Origin: Phytoseiulus persimilis
Lineage: Eukaryota; Arthropoda; Arachnida; Mesostigmata; Phytoseiidae
Reading direction: 5' to 3'
DNA length: 64,000 nt
Assembly (NCBI GenBank): GCA_037576195.1
Contig: CM075101.1
Location: 28,706,001 to 28,770,000 of the forward strand
This document shows, in pieces, positions 1 to 11,522 of the stretch. The notes under the pieces are model-generated. The model saw only the letters and a list, made by a program, of their open reading frames with translations. It did no database searches and was not told the DNA's origin. The first letter of the stretch is position 1. Each line of letters starts with the position of its first letter. A program made the position numbers and the translations under genes.

Positions 1-170
1 ACTTGCGCGACACGCGCGGTTTTCGATGCGAGCCAGTCGTATGAAGTTTCTCAGACTGCGAACCAAGCGGACGGACAGCTAAACATAGTTAGACGCTCAA
101 AAAGGAGCCGTCGGCGAGGATCCCTCCGTGGGAACGGATCTTACGGTGCAGTGTTCAAGTTTCAAGTTTC

Positions 171-339
171 TCAGTGGTCGACGGAGATCTCTGTAAAGTC
201 CAAGGAATACACTGACATTTTGACTAAGAGAATTCACTGAATCTAGTGGACAGTGTCGTCTCCGCTCACCGGGGGAAGTTTGGCCCCTCCCGATACGGAT
301 ACACGAACGGATTATTCCTATGTTTTCATCGAACATGAG
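171..339 (+). other. candidate 5' noncoding exon
   Basis: This stretch begins at an arthropod-initiator-like TCAGT (171-175) and ends at a near-consensus splice donor, GAG|GTGAGT, with GT at 340-341. An ATG sits five bases before the donor. No long reading frame is needed to explain it, which suits a 5' UTR exon. If it were spliced to the acceptor at 38,935, the joined leader would read ATG-AGA-TGA and then continue into the LRR receptor exon, adding one more tiny upstream ORF. The start is uncertain: AGTTTCTCAG occurs twice (45-54 and 165-174) and the second copy could instead be a splice acceptor. The link to the LRR gene is inference only. Confidence 0.3.
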
Positions 340-2672
340 GTGAGTACAGGAATTTCTCTGAGCGCCTCATCTCGGATATCCGTTGCAATCGGAGCTCGTA
401 CCTCCCGCGCCGATTTTCCGGTTCGACACCGACGGAATTCGTCCGAGATGTGCGACGGCTCCGTGACAAGGGTGCCGGACTCATCACCTATGATTAGACG
501 AGTTTCACCAAATCATCGGTGTTGTTCGTTTAGCGAACGCGACCGAAGTCGTAATCGAGCACCCATCGATCTCTGTTTCCTCGTCTAACTGGATTGTAAT
601 TCAATCGGTTCTATCGGAGCATCTTGACCTCTAATCACCACGAAAGAGAAAATAGGCCCGAACGTGGGCACCCAGAACAAGCAACCGTACGATGTGTCGG
701 ACAATCAGTTCGTCGCCTCCTCGACTGCCGCCGACCAAAAGTGCGGTCTACGTTCGCTCAGATCTCTTCTTTGCGGATCGATGAGTTCTGAATCATTTCC
801 GCAAAATCATGCAAAGCTTTCCAGCACGAACTTTTCGTGGTGTTTCATCATCGGTCCCTTCCATTGCTTGGAGATGGCACGACGGGTCAACTTTCATCTT
901 GTGTTTGTTCTGTTCTCTGGCTCGGCTCTGTTGGACAGTAACTTGATGTTGGGCAGATGTTGATGATGACGCTGTCAATGATGATGGTTCTGATGATAGA
1001 AAGAAAAGAGCCGGGAGCGGTGAAACGAAAATGGCATTGGCGCTCCGTGGCTGCTGTTGTCTTCGTTCTTGCCATTGTGCCTGCGAGACCATTCAGTCAC
1101 TCGTTTATCCAACCTTCCGCCGTTCTGCTTATTCGGCAACTAAGCCAGTAGGATTCTGTGAACCCCTGGATTCCTACTCTAAACACTACTGTCACCAAGA
1201 GTCAGTTTCCTCACTTATCTCACCGTTAGCAACCCATCGGAAGGATCTCCCGCTCTGTGGAGTTTGGTCGAAGCAATGGAAGATGTTGTCTCGCTGATCG
1301 CATCGACGTCGGGAGATTTATTCCGTAAGGACAAGGCAATCCAAAGTTCCGACTTGGTATTTCGGGAGCTTGGACACCGAACACGATCGATAACGATCAG
1401 AGAACTTGTCTCTGTGAGTGATATCCGCCAGACCAGGCGCTTGCCAGAACAGTCAATGTTTTGTTTCGTTCGTTTTTTTTGAAGCGAATCTGTCTTCCAA
1501 GTCCTATCAGTCGCCTTTGTTTTGCTCGCGACCCCTTGCTCAATATCTGACCCCAGGCTAGCTGCGCCTCTGATGACACAGTCTTCCAGTCCAATGCTAC
1601 CCTAAACTACTGAGAATACGAAGTGCAGTGCGAGATTATCGAATTGACATCGAGTACGTACGAATATTGTCAACCGCGAAGACTCCGAATGACCGATTGA
1701 CTCGGCTCGAATTCCTGCGTGAGGGGGCGCTTGGCTCATGGCCCGGACTCTGAGGCAGGGAGACGATGGGAGGGGAAGGGGAATGGAGTTGGTTCGACGC
1801 CGTCGGGGAAGGAGGGGCGAAAGACGATGAATATGATCCTCATCAAGGACTCTCGCGCATCAGACAGTCACAGGATCCTCATGGGAAGCCACAATTCCTT
1901 CCTCATTCTCCAACCGGAAGGAATATCTGTCACCACCAAGCTATGACGGAGGTCTGCGAAGAAGGAAATCGAGCTCTGGAGTTTTCCGAGACAAGAGCCG
2001 AGGAGACACACGTTCAGCGATCAGCTGGATCTGGGCGTTTTCTCGCCAATGTGAAGTCTCAAGCGATTGACCTGTTCGCACAGCGTGGCAATGGCTAGTT
2101 GGGATTTGAGCCAAACGGGGATTGTCAGAGAAGGTGGAAGATAATTTTACCATTGGGAAATCACGCTTGGAGAAACGGAAGGCATCACCGCCTCGACTGA
2201 GCAAGTGACCAATCAAGAACTTGCATGAGGCTCAACTGGAAGTTCCGCCGGGCTGGAACGGTAGTTTCTATTCGTGGCGTCGGGTCGACTCATGCCTTTG
2301 GCAAATGTGCGGCAATCGCACCAGCGGAGTGTGGTACTCCAACATGGGAACCACGTCCTCCACAAGGCCGCCGTGATTGTTTCTGTTGTTGCCGATGGCA
2401 TCGCCGTCGTCGCGTATGAAAGTCCTGCGTGGGTGAGTTACTGACTGTCAGCTAATGGCGCTTGTAGTTTGGAATGTTATGGATTCAGATATCTTCGTCT
2501 CCGCTTGCGCACAGCGCATTTCGTCTTCTGGTTGGACGGAATCGGTCACGATTAGTAATTTCGAACTTCTGGATACAATATTGCGTCGTGGGCGGGGGTC
2601 GTTCTTCCCTCACTGAGGAACCGATCCGACTCGCTGCGCAAGCATGAGCGGTCTGACTGCGGCCGGTGGAAC

Positions 2673-3398
2673 TTATTGTTGCACTGAATGAACACCGCAC
2701 AAGTTCGCCTTCGACAACACTAGAATCAATAGTACGAACCGAATCGAATAGTCTGACTCGGAACGCTTTCCCTCAGACCCTGTTCCGCAGAACAAGCTCT
2801 CCGGAAAGACCTTTTCGTTGCATTTTCTGCTATGTGCGGAACCGAGACAGGGCGATTCCGAAATCGGAGATGAAGTAACGACTGAAATCCTGCACCGCTT
2901 ATACATATGCTCCCGTGATATCGCTCGTTCACTTCGTCGACGCAGGGAGCGATAGGCTAGGGAGATCCCTGCTTCGAGTAAGATAAGGTTACGGAGAAGA
3001 TTGCCATCGACTCGACGGAGCGCCACTGTGCTGGTCCGCAGGTTATCAAGCCTGAAGAGCGAATCCGAAGCAGACGAAGAATCGAGTGTCGTTATGACAA
3101 AACACGATGGTAGGACCGGGGCGTCTCCCAGTGTTCGGCAATCGAGCGCTGGGGACTGCTGGTCAGCTCGTTCGGGGAGAATATTCTTCGCCGTTTCTTT
3201 GTCGAAAAGAAGTCCGGCTTCTGCATATCGACAGTGGCTCGTGACAGCTCGACAGTTCGAAACGGGGCCGAAAAACCACAGGAGCGTCGAATAAACTCCA
3301 GGGTTCCGCCCGACTGTTCGACGGTGGTTAGATTCCGCCGTGGATGGTGACTCCTGTGAAGCTGCGTCTTCTCTCGGGGCTCCATCCTTCAAGGGTAC
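2673..3398 (-). CDS. long open frame, unknown (doubtful)
   Basis: This is the longest stop-free frame in the first 38 kb, about 240 codons on the minus strand. It has no convincing ATG near its upstream end; the first in-frame start-like codon is TTG at 3392 and the only clear Met lies far downstream. The translation is rich in Ser, Arg and Leu and contains stretches such as DSSSASDSLFRLDNLR, but I recognise no domain, signal peptide or repeat. A run of this length is uncommon by chance (well under one expected in this region under uniform base use), yet CpG/TCGA-rich sequence lowers stop frequency on both strands. It could be a long internal exon, a decayed gene or an accident. Confidence 0.15.
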   Translation of the reverse strand, partial: VPLKDGAPREDAASQESPSTAESNHRRTVGRNPGVYSTLLWFFGPVSNCRAVTSHCRYAEAGLLFDKETAKNILPERADQQSPALDCRTLGDAPVLPSCFVITTLDSSSASDSLFRLDNLRTSTVALRRVDGNLLRNLILLEAGISLAYRSLRRRSERAISREHMYKRCRISVVTSSPISESPCLGSAHSRKCNEKVFPESLFCGTGSEGKRSESDYSIRFVLLILVLSKANLCGVHSVQQ

Positions 3399-5469
3399 TC
3401 AGTTCGCCGGTCAAGCTACTCAGTAACCTCACTCTCAGCTCCGATGACCTTTTCCAATGGATGGATGTTAATACGCAGTTAACCCTTCAATTGACGAGTT
3501 CACAGAAGATGCGTAAGCTGTGGTTGCCAAGATAAAGAACGGAAGCGCATACGAGACCTTCTGAGCCAACGAAAGAACGAGCTTCCGAGCGGCAGACGTT
3601 CGGTCACAGGGCGAGCTGTTCATGGGGACGCGTCTTCGGCCAGTAAGCTTGTCTGGGAGCTGATAGACGGCGGATGCAACTGCAGCGATGATAGCGCTGA
3701 GTTTATTTGCCGCGATAAGGCAACGTTAGTTCGGGTTGGAACACTTCTTTCGCCAGCCGAAAGTTGCGAAAAAAAATGTTGGGTAGTCGGAGATCAATTC
3801 GCGAACGCCATTGACTTGTTACTCTGAAAAATATTCGCCGAAATTCCGAGGAAGATTCAGGAATTCGTTCGGCTGTAGAATGAGGCTCGCAATCGTTACA
3901 GCTTCGAATACTGCGCCAAATCGAAACGAAGATTCCGGTATCGCTGGAATCGATGCGTAAAAACGGTAATTTCGCGCCGCGTTCGAGACGAGACAATCCG
4001 ATCCCACGCCGCCGGCTGGCGGTAGGGGTTGGTCGACGCTCTGTGCGTCTGGCAGAACTTCGCGGTTCCAGTCCCTTGAAGCTGTGTCTGGCTGGAATAA
4101 CATCTGCTTCGAAGCTGGAAAATAAGGTCGAAACCGCTTTCCCAGAATAGCTCCGCAGCCAGACCTAAGGATAACGGTTCCCTCCAGGATCGGATTCACT
4201 CAAATCCAATGAGTCGATACTTCTCGACCGGGAGGAGTGCTGAAGGACGATAAGCGCCGAGTGAGCTTCGATGAATGTCATCACGAACAAGTAGCGGAAT
4301 GGAGCAGGCAAACTGAATCGCCACGGAAACATTTTAAGCTTCTTGATTCAGGAAAAGAAATTCCCTGAACCCACTCTGTTGTTTCGGATGAGCTTTTTTT
4401 TCGTGAAATCGAATCGGGGAGCTCTGACAATCGGACGCTCTGACCGGCAGGAGCATCATGGAAATTGACCATGATGGACACGAGTGGCCCCGCGATCATG
4501 GACGGCTGAGTTCTTGTCATCGAGGGAGTGAACGCCGGCTGCCGTTTCACGCAGCTCCGGGCATCGGTTTTCGCCACGACAAACACGCATGGTTGTCTAT
4601 CTTCTCCCCCAGTTCGGAATTGTTTGATCTGGTGCTTCCCTCGGCATCGCCTCTCAATTCGGTATCACCAGTACCGATGAGCCTCCCGTTCTTTCCGAAT
4701 CAACTTATTGGCTTTCGGTGGGACCAGTTCGAAGCTCAGTCAGCTTGCTCCTGTGTATCACCTGCCTGATCCAGAATATCGGATGGCTCGATGTCGAATC
4801 GAAACAAGGGGAGCGGCGGGGACCGCAGACGGCGATTCAACCCAATGCACTGGTGCGTCCGCGGCTAGGTATTCTCCAATTTGAGATACAAAGGGGTCCA
4901 GCCACAGTCGGTTGTTTGAAATAATCGACATTCAACGACTTCCGCGTCGAGGCCTCAGGATTAGGAGATAACCACGAGAAACCTATCTCTGCGGGAGTTG
5001 GTGGGGACAGAGACTTCGAGTAAAGAAAAGGTGCCACAGTGCGCAGTGTAGCCCCAGAGTGCTGACCGCGAAGGCGTCCAAGCGAGGTTTGTCGTGTACC
5101 GAGCCGCCCAGACCTCATTTGTTGCTTCGTGACAGCGATTGTTGGAACCGATTCGCACTAATTATCGGGTATCGACGGATATCTAATAAGTTTAGACCGA
5201 CTTCTATCTGGAGGGAGTCACCGCAGGGAGCAAGGTCACGCAAACAAGTCAGGGGGAACGTACTTTTGTGTTTCGGCGCTTTTGCGATTCACGGCGGAGA
5301 GATCAACCAGCCGGAGACTACGTCGTGCGCACGCGCGTATTCCGCGATTCCGACAGAGCTAGATCGTACATAGGCATTCAAGATTCCCGCGGGAATCGGA
5401 ACCGATTCGAGTTTAGGCCGTTCCCGGGTGTTTTCGCATGCCTCAAACAAATCCAAATGATCCAAGTTT

Positions 5470-5775
5470 CTATGAAGCAGTAACCTTCCGAACGTGAGCA
5501 ATGATCTTGCCTCGTATGAAAGGAGGGGGAATAGGGGGCTCTGAACCAGAAAACGTGAATTTTCGACGATAGAAACGCGGGGCTTGGGCTTCTCGTGAGA
5601 AGGTCTTCAAAATGGAATCAGCCATTCTTCCCGGCGCCGAGCTAGCGGGCAAGCAACCGAATAAGTGAGAAAGCGTTTGAGTCCAACGCGGGCTTGAAAC
5701 TGCAAGCGTCTCCGTCTCCATTTCTGAATCTGTTTCACTCGAGCATTTTTCTTTCTGATCGGAATGCGACCCCAT
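5470..5775 (-). CDS. small ORF, 101 residues, unknown
   Basis: An ATG-started frame of 101 residues on the minus strand. The N-terminal third is acidic and Ser/Thr-rich (around SDQKEKCSSETDSEMETE), followed by a mixed region and a Pro-rich patch, EPPIPPPF, near residue 82. The composition looks natural, but ORFs of this size are expected by chance many times in this window. There is no supporting promoter, poly(A) signal or neighbouring exon, and I recognise no family. Confidence 0.13.
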   Translation of the reverse strand: MGSHSDQKEKCSSETDSEMETETLAVSSPRWTQTLSHLFGCLPASSAPGRMADSILKTFSREAQAPRFYRRKFTFSGSEPPIPPPFIRGKIIAHVRKVTAS

Positions 5776-8220
5776 TGAGCGTGCACGTGAAGAAATCCGT
5801 CTGACAAATCTTGATGCTCAATATTCTGTGCTCCATCTCCGGTATCCTAATGGTTGTTGGAGGTACTCGAAAGAGAGAGAGGTCCATGGTTCCCGACAAA
5901 CTTCCGTCGGTTGGCCATCAGGCAGAAACTCCGGAGTTTTGATCTGAGAATGGAGTGAGATGAAGGATCGCTCGAATTAATGGAAGGGGCGCACTTTCTG
6001 GATGGTGCGATTCAGCTGGTCGTTCTGAAAAACCCGATAAATGTCTCAATCATGGGGCGTTCTCTCCGGAGTTGTCGGATTTTTCTCAGCGTCCGTCACA
6101 TCTATCCCTGCTCCGCTTTTCTTTCTCCCATAATTCTCTATCCTTGTTCCATTCATCGATTCAGCTTCACACGAAAGCCCCGACGAATACGCGAAGCCGG
6201 TCAAGAGCTCCCAGTTCGAAGGATATCTCGGTACTTGCGTCCTTAGCTCGAAACGAGCTTCGAGTATCCGTGTCAGTTTCGTGGATCCTCACGACGATGA
6301 ACTCATTAGGCGGGTTAGAATAAAGCTACAAATATTATCGAGCCCGATTGAGAGTTATCCTGTTCCATCGATCGGCTTACCGTCAGTTTTATTTGTCGCT
6401 TGCATGAATGTATTCGGGGTCCACAATCTTGAAGGCTCGTCGAAAGATTTGAATCCGATTCCCCCGAGGGAACCCGACTGACCGATTCGAAGCATCCGGC
6501 TGCTCGTTGTCGTCGTTTGTCGCTCGCTGCAAGAAGAAGATGAAATTCCGGCGTGCGCATCCACGCACAGTTGCCGCTCACGTACAACGGAATCCATTTT
6601 CGTTACAAACGTTGATAACATTCCTGCCTCCCATGGGCTTGTTAGCGCGGTGGCTGTTCGATACCAAGCCACCGGTTTTCGAGCGCGTCCGCCGCTTGCT
6701 GGGGGCAACAAGTGAACGTGGGGTCTGCATATAGTCTTTGGAATGAAATTCCAATCGCTGACGCCCGTCGTTTATCACTCGGGCGCCCGACAGGAAGTGT
6801 CTTCATCGGCTCTTGACAAAGGGTTCCGTCTGAGGAGCCAGGAAGCGAGAGTGTGCACCTCCCTGAATAAGGGTGAGGCCCCTGTTGCAAATGTATTCTG
6901 ACTAAGACCGATCCCTTCCTTGACGCTCCTTGACCAACGGGATCATCCCGATCCCGAAGTATCTGTCACATCGTCGATCGGAGCAAGCGGGACGCCCAGG
7001 ATCCGCAACGTCACGCCATCGCTTTCGTGTTCAGCTCCCAACTATGGGGTTCCGCTGGCCAAGAGGAGCTCCAGGGAATGAAAAGGGATTCTTCTGCAGT
7101 AAGCAGGAGATCGCACGACCAGCTTCTCGAAAAAGATTCGGCAACGTTTTTCTCTGCGTTTGTAGCACCACAACGGAGACTGGGATGGACAGACCATTGT
7201 GTACCCGCGTTTCGTTGCAGGATGTATTCCCGAATCGCGTCCTGGCTTTTCTCTCAGCTGAGCTTCCGAGAGCTGTCATACGACGAGTGAACAGACAAAG
7301 AAAGAGGATGTGAAATGAGCAGATAATAGAAATCAACGAGGAATAACGATGTTGGCTGTTTGGACAGCGTCGGCCGCTTCCCGCCGCCAGCAAGTCCCAC
7401 ATCTGTGCCGGGTGCCACACAGATTTGGGTGAAGCTTTTGAAAATGCCGGAGGAAACCGTGGTGGAAAATCTATGCACACAAAGACTAATTCGCAACGTT
7501 CCGTGTGGGACCGATGTTTGGGAACGGGTGAAAAATCACCAACTCAAACTCCGTGGGAGAATCTTGTCTGCTTACGCGCTTCGGGTATGTTAACATCCAT
7601 GCGGCCGAAGTGTAAACATCGATGAAAATAGAAGAACGTTCACGTTGGAAAAAAAACACTCGTTCGTGCACCGTCGGAAGTTCTAGTGCACCTTTCGAGT
7701 CAGCTCGCAGTCTATAAGGTGGAGCGGAACGGCGCCTTGGTTCGCGACAATGCGAAAACTGAACTTCCTCGAGTAGTTTGGACCTCTAGATGGGGGTGTT
7801 CGGCTTCGCTCAATATTCTGAATTCTTCCATGAAACGCCTTCGCCGCTCCACTAAACGTCGAGTCGAACCGTGATTTCCCGGGAGAACCCTTCCAATGTC
7901 GGCCTCCATCTCCTCCAATCGTAGTTGTGAAATGGAGTGAGGGAACATTCGAACCTGTGGAAAGCACACTGGATCTGAGTCTTGGCGGAATCGTGATCGT
8001 GGAACCGCGTCGTCGCAAACGACCTATGATTAAATGGACCGAGGGATATGCAACCAGAGCTCGTCAGAGAAAGTGTGATGAAACGCAACAAATAATGATG
8101 GCGATAATAGGGAGCGGTGTTGACGGCATCTGCTACGCTCAACTCTCAGTAAAGTTAAGATAACACTGTCTGTTTGTGTGGGATCAACCGCGAGGCTTGA
8201 GTCGTTTTCCGCTTGCCAAG

Positions 8221-8412
8221 ATGTCACCAGCTCCGGCCTTGCCCCGCACTCACGACGAGAAGAAGAAGGAGAAGAAAGAAAACGAGGAGGACATGCAACC
8301 GCAAGGAAAAGTGCTCGCTCACATACTTGAAGAAAATTATCCGCGTCTGGGGGAGATGAGCTTCCCTTTACAAAATATCTCTGGGCGCTTGGTCACTGTT
8401 TCGGGTTTGTAA
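8221..8412 (+). CDS. small Lys/Glu-rich ORF or first exon
   Basis: A 63-residue frame starts at ATG 8221 in an acceptable context (CCAAGATGT). After a Pro/Ala start it has a charged run (DEKKKEKKENEED, residues about 12-24) and then a more ordered-looking segment, KVLAHILEENYPRLGEMSF. It ends at TAA in 8410-8412. It could be a short gene or the first coding exon of a longer one, but I see no strong donor inside it. No family is recognised. The low-complexity charged tract makes a chance origin quite possible. Confidence 0.17.
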   Translation: MSPAPALPRTHDEKKKEKKENEEDMQPQGKVLAHILEENYPRLGEMSFPLQNISGRLVTVSGL

Positions 8413-11400
8413 CGCAATTCAACCTCTTGCTAAACGAGTCAAAACGCTGTTAAACGCTGTTTGCCCACCTCCCGCTTCGCAGCTGCATCTAGCGCCACTT
8501 TGTTCGGCGGCTACTTGTGCTGGTGATGACAAAGATCCGTGGCTGAATCGAGGGCGATGTCAAAAGCGAGCACGCGATTTAGTGTCGACAACAAAATTGC
8601 GAAACAGCCCCCCAAAAGGGATCGTGCCGGCGTACGTGCCGCGTCAGAGGAAATCTGGACGATGATAATGTGACCTTCAGGGCTACGGACTCGGATCGAT
8701 TCATTCTCTGAACCAGCATGTTGAACTCATGCGGAGATGACCGGAAGCTTCCTACTCATCGTCTCGGTCCGTGGCTCTCAGTGTTCTCTGCTTCGATCAG
8801 TTCCTACACGTTTGAGTGATAGTCCAAAACGTGTTGGAAAAGTGAAAAGGAGGCAAAAACTGTCGTAGTTGTCTTGGGAGAAGCGGTTAACGAAAGTCGA
8901 GGATTTTTGTTATTAAAAACGTTCCTGTCTCACTTGGCGTGAAAGTCTCCACCACCACAACAATGACCACGACAGCCAGCACGACAAGCACAGCCGCCAT
9001 CACGCTCTTTCTTGGTCGTCCAGTCGAGATCGAGGCAAGTGTCTCGCGAACTGAAGAGAAAATTGCGCGCCGGTAAATCACGCGCGTTCGACAGCTGACC
9101 GGAGTGAGGGAAAACCCGCTCGGCTTGTCGCAATACGATCGAATTACGTCTCACGAGTTTCATTTCTTCGATTTTTTTTTTCTGAGAGGCGTTTGCCCCC
9201 CTTCTGCGGGTCGGCCGACAAGAATTTGAAAACATATTGGACCTACGGAGCGGTGGGAGTAGCCGCCGCGCTGGTTGAGGAGCGTTGTTCCTCTCTGACA
9301 TCGGGATCTTGAGCTGGAGTCTGTTGCGAGCAATGGTGAGCTCAGCGCGGATGGGAGCACTGGACAGACTCATCTCTATTTGGGGGTTCAAAATGCGACG
9401 CTCACTGTGCGCTTCAGGATGTCGTCGTCGTTCCGTTGCATGTGAAGGAAACTCCATGGATCAGCGCTCCTGCCTCCAGGAGACCTGATGCGATTGGTTT
9501 ATTTCGTGACCTCGGACGCTCTGAACTGGACTTTTCATCTGCTAAAGAATGAAATCCGTCGCGATGGGAGTTCTACAGCCGAAGAAGGGCCAGTAATCGG
9601 TGATTAATCGCTGTTGGGCGAATCGCTCGAGCTCCATGCCGAGAGGTGCACCGAAAGACCCAGCTCTGCCTACTAAGCATCAATTGAACGGAATGGCACG
9701 CCGAGTTCGTCCAGGAGCTGCTCGTGACCGGTCTTTTTCGTCAAGGCTCTATCAGACGCTTTCGAACCTGGATGATGAAGGATTCGGTGGTGTCCCCCCT
9801 GGGCTTGTCCCCGAAATTCCCTGTGCGAAAATCTGACTGATCTTCCGCACCATGTGACTGGCGCGAAGTAATTTCGCTCCGATGAGTTTACAACGACAGA
9901 AAGTTTGATTTTGCGTTGTTAACGTCAATCTCAAGCAGCCGTACCGATGTTGAAGGCTAACAGTGAAGACGTCTCGTCAGAAGAAACACAAATCATGTTC
10001 ATACTCACCCAGAACATTAATTTTTCTGTTCGTTGCTTCACCAAAGACTTCCGGGCTCAGTTTTCTTCTAATTCTAGGTTCCCAACAGCAGCTTGGTGTA
10101 TGAGCAATCATTCTTTCCGCTCCTCTTGATTGCCTGCATTGATTTTCTCGTTATATTTACTGCGTGATATCATTTTCTCGCGGATTCGTAGCACACGTTT
10201 ACTATATTGTGTCCATGGAAACCTAACTCGAGCACTTCGCGACCTCCCACTCGATATTCAGGACAATTCGGTTGAGTCCACGATGTCTAACAATGTATTG
10301 TACGTGGAAATGAATCTCTCCATTATCTTAAATGTTTGAGCTCCGTCTCCCATCACGTGAGCTGAGAAGTTTTCAGTGAAGGAACCCAGGACACGCATTA
10401 CCAAGGTCGGCATGTACAGACTTGGTGGCGCTATCAGCCGCAGACTTCTCGGCTTCAGATACTTAAAGTGCCCGAATTTCCCCCGCTGCGGTGTTGTGGC
10501 AGCCATGGGAACGCGTTCGCCACGGCGAACTCGGTCTTTTCGGTCTTTTCAATGCATTATTCCAATTAACCAAACATCTTTGAACAGGAACTCATAGGAA
10601 GAAACGTGCTTATGGAGTCGCATACTCCTGTAGAAATTGGAGCTCTTCGACCAGAGAGAGAGACTCGTCTCTCAGTGCTCCTGGATGATGACCACATTTT
10701 TTCCTAGAAAATAGTGTCTCGGACAAGACTGTTTCGACGACAAAAAACAAGAACAGCGACGGCGGCCGAAAAGGAATCAGAAAACAATCAAGTTACAACT
10801 TTTGTTAGGGCTCTGCCCAAGTTGAGTATTGTATGCGACTTTGAGCGGCTGGCATTGAAACCACTCGTGAATGAAGCTTCAGAAAATGGCGAGAACGACG
10901 CCGAATATCGGCCAGGAAGGCGGTCGGGGCTTTTGAACGAACTCAGCAGGAAGTCTTAAGCAGCCAACCACTGACGCAGCTCGCCCCACACAAGTGACTA
11001 TTCTCAAGTCACGGCCAGAGTCGTCTTCAGTCGCTGAATGCATTTTTTTCCCCGCCATTTTTGCGCTTGACCAGTGCAGCTCCAACGACGTAATTGCAGA
11101 AGAGCGCTCTGCGACTGTGATTGCTCACTTACTTCTAGTTTGGACAACAAGCCGCGTAACTCGTAGCAATTAGCTCGTGTTTCGATACAGCGCGAGGCCG
11201 TGACATACGGTTCGTCTGCTGTTCCACTTGTTCGGTCTCGACGAATCTTTAGGCTCCTCATCATTTGCAGTGCATTTATATGATGAGCAAGTGTGAGCAG
11301 CGCATAGGTACGTCGGCTGACATTGTACATTCTTCTGGTCTCGATCGGGGTGGTTTCTAGCAAAATGAGCAACAAAAGCTACACCTTGTCGTTTCTAGGG

Positions 11401-11470
11401 GAATCGCTTCCTTTGTTCCGATGCCCACCGACGTCGACTCACATAAAGAAGTATTACGGTTGGCTTCCAG

Positions 11471-11522
11471 GAATTCACTGCGGACAAAGCAGTGTTCATT
11501 ATCGTTCTTACTGTTATCCTTG
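11471..11522 (+). CDS. possible transmembrane exon
   Basis: Between a possible acceptor (CTTCCAG, ending 11470) and a reasonable donor (TTTCGG|GTACGT) one frame encodes a very hydrophobic run, VFIIVLTVILVIIF, flanked by an acidic-start segment EFTADKA and by Arg. That is what a single-pass membrane exon looks like. The polypyrimidine tract before the acceptor is poor, no neighbouring exon with matching phase was found, and T-rich stretches readily give such hydrophobic translations. Treat it as a hint only. Confidence 0.12.
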
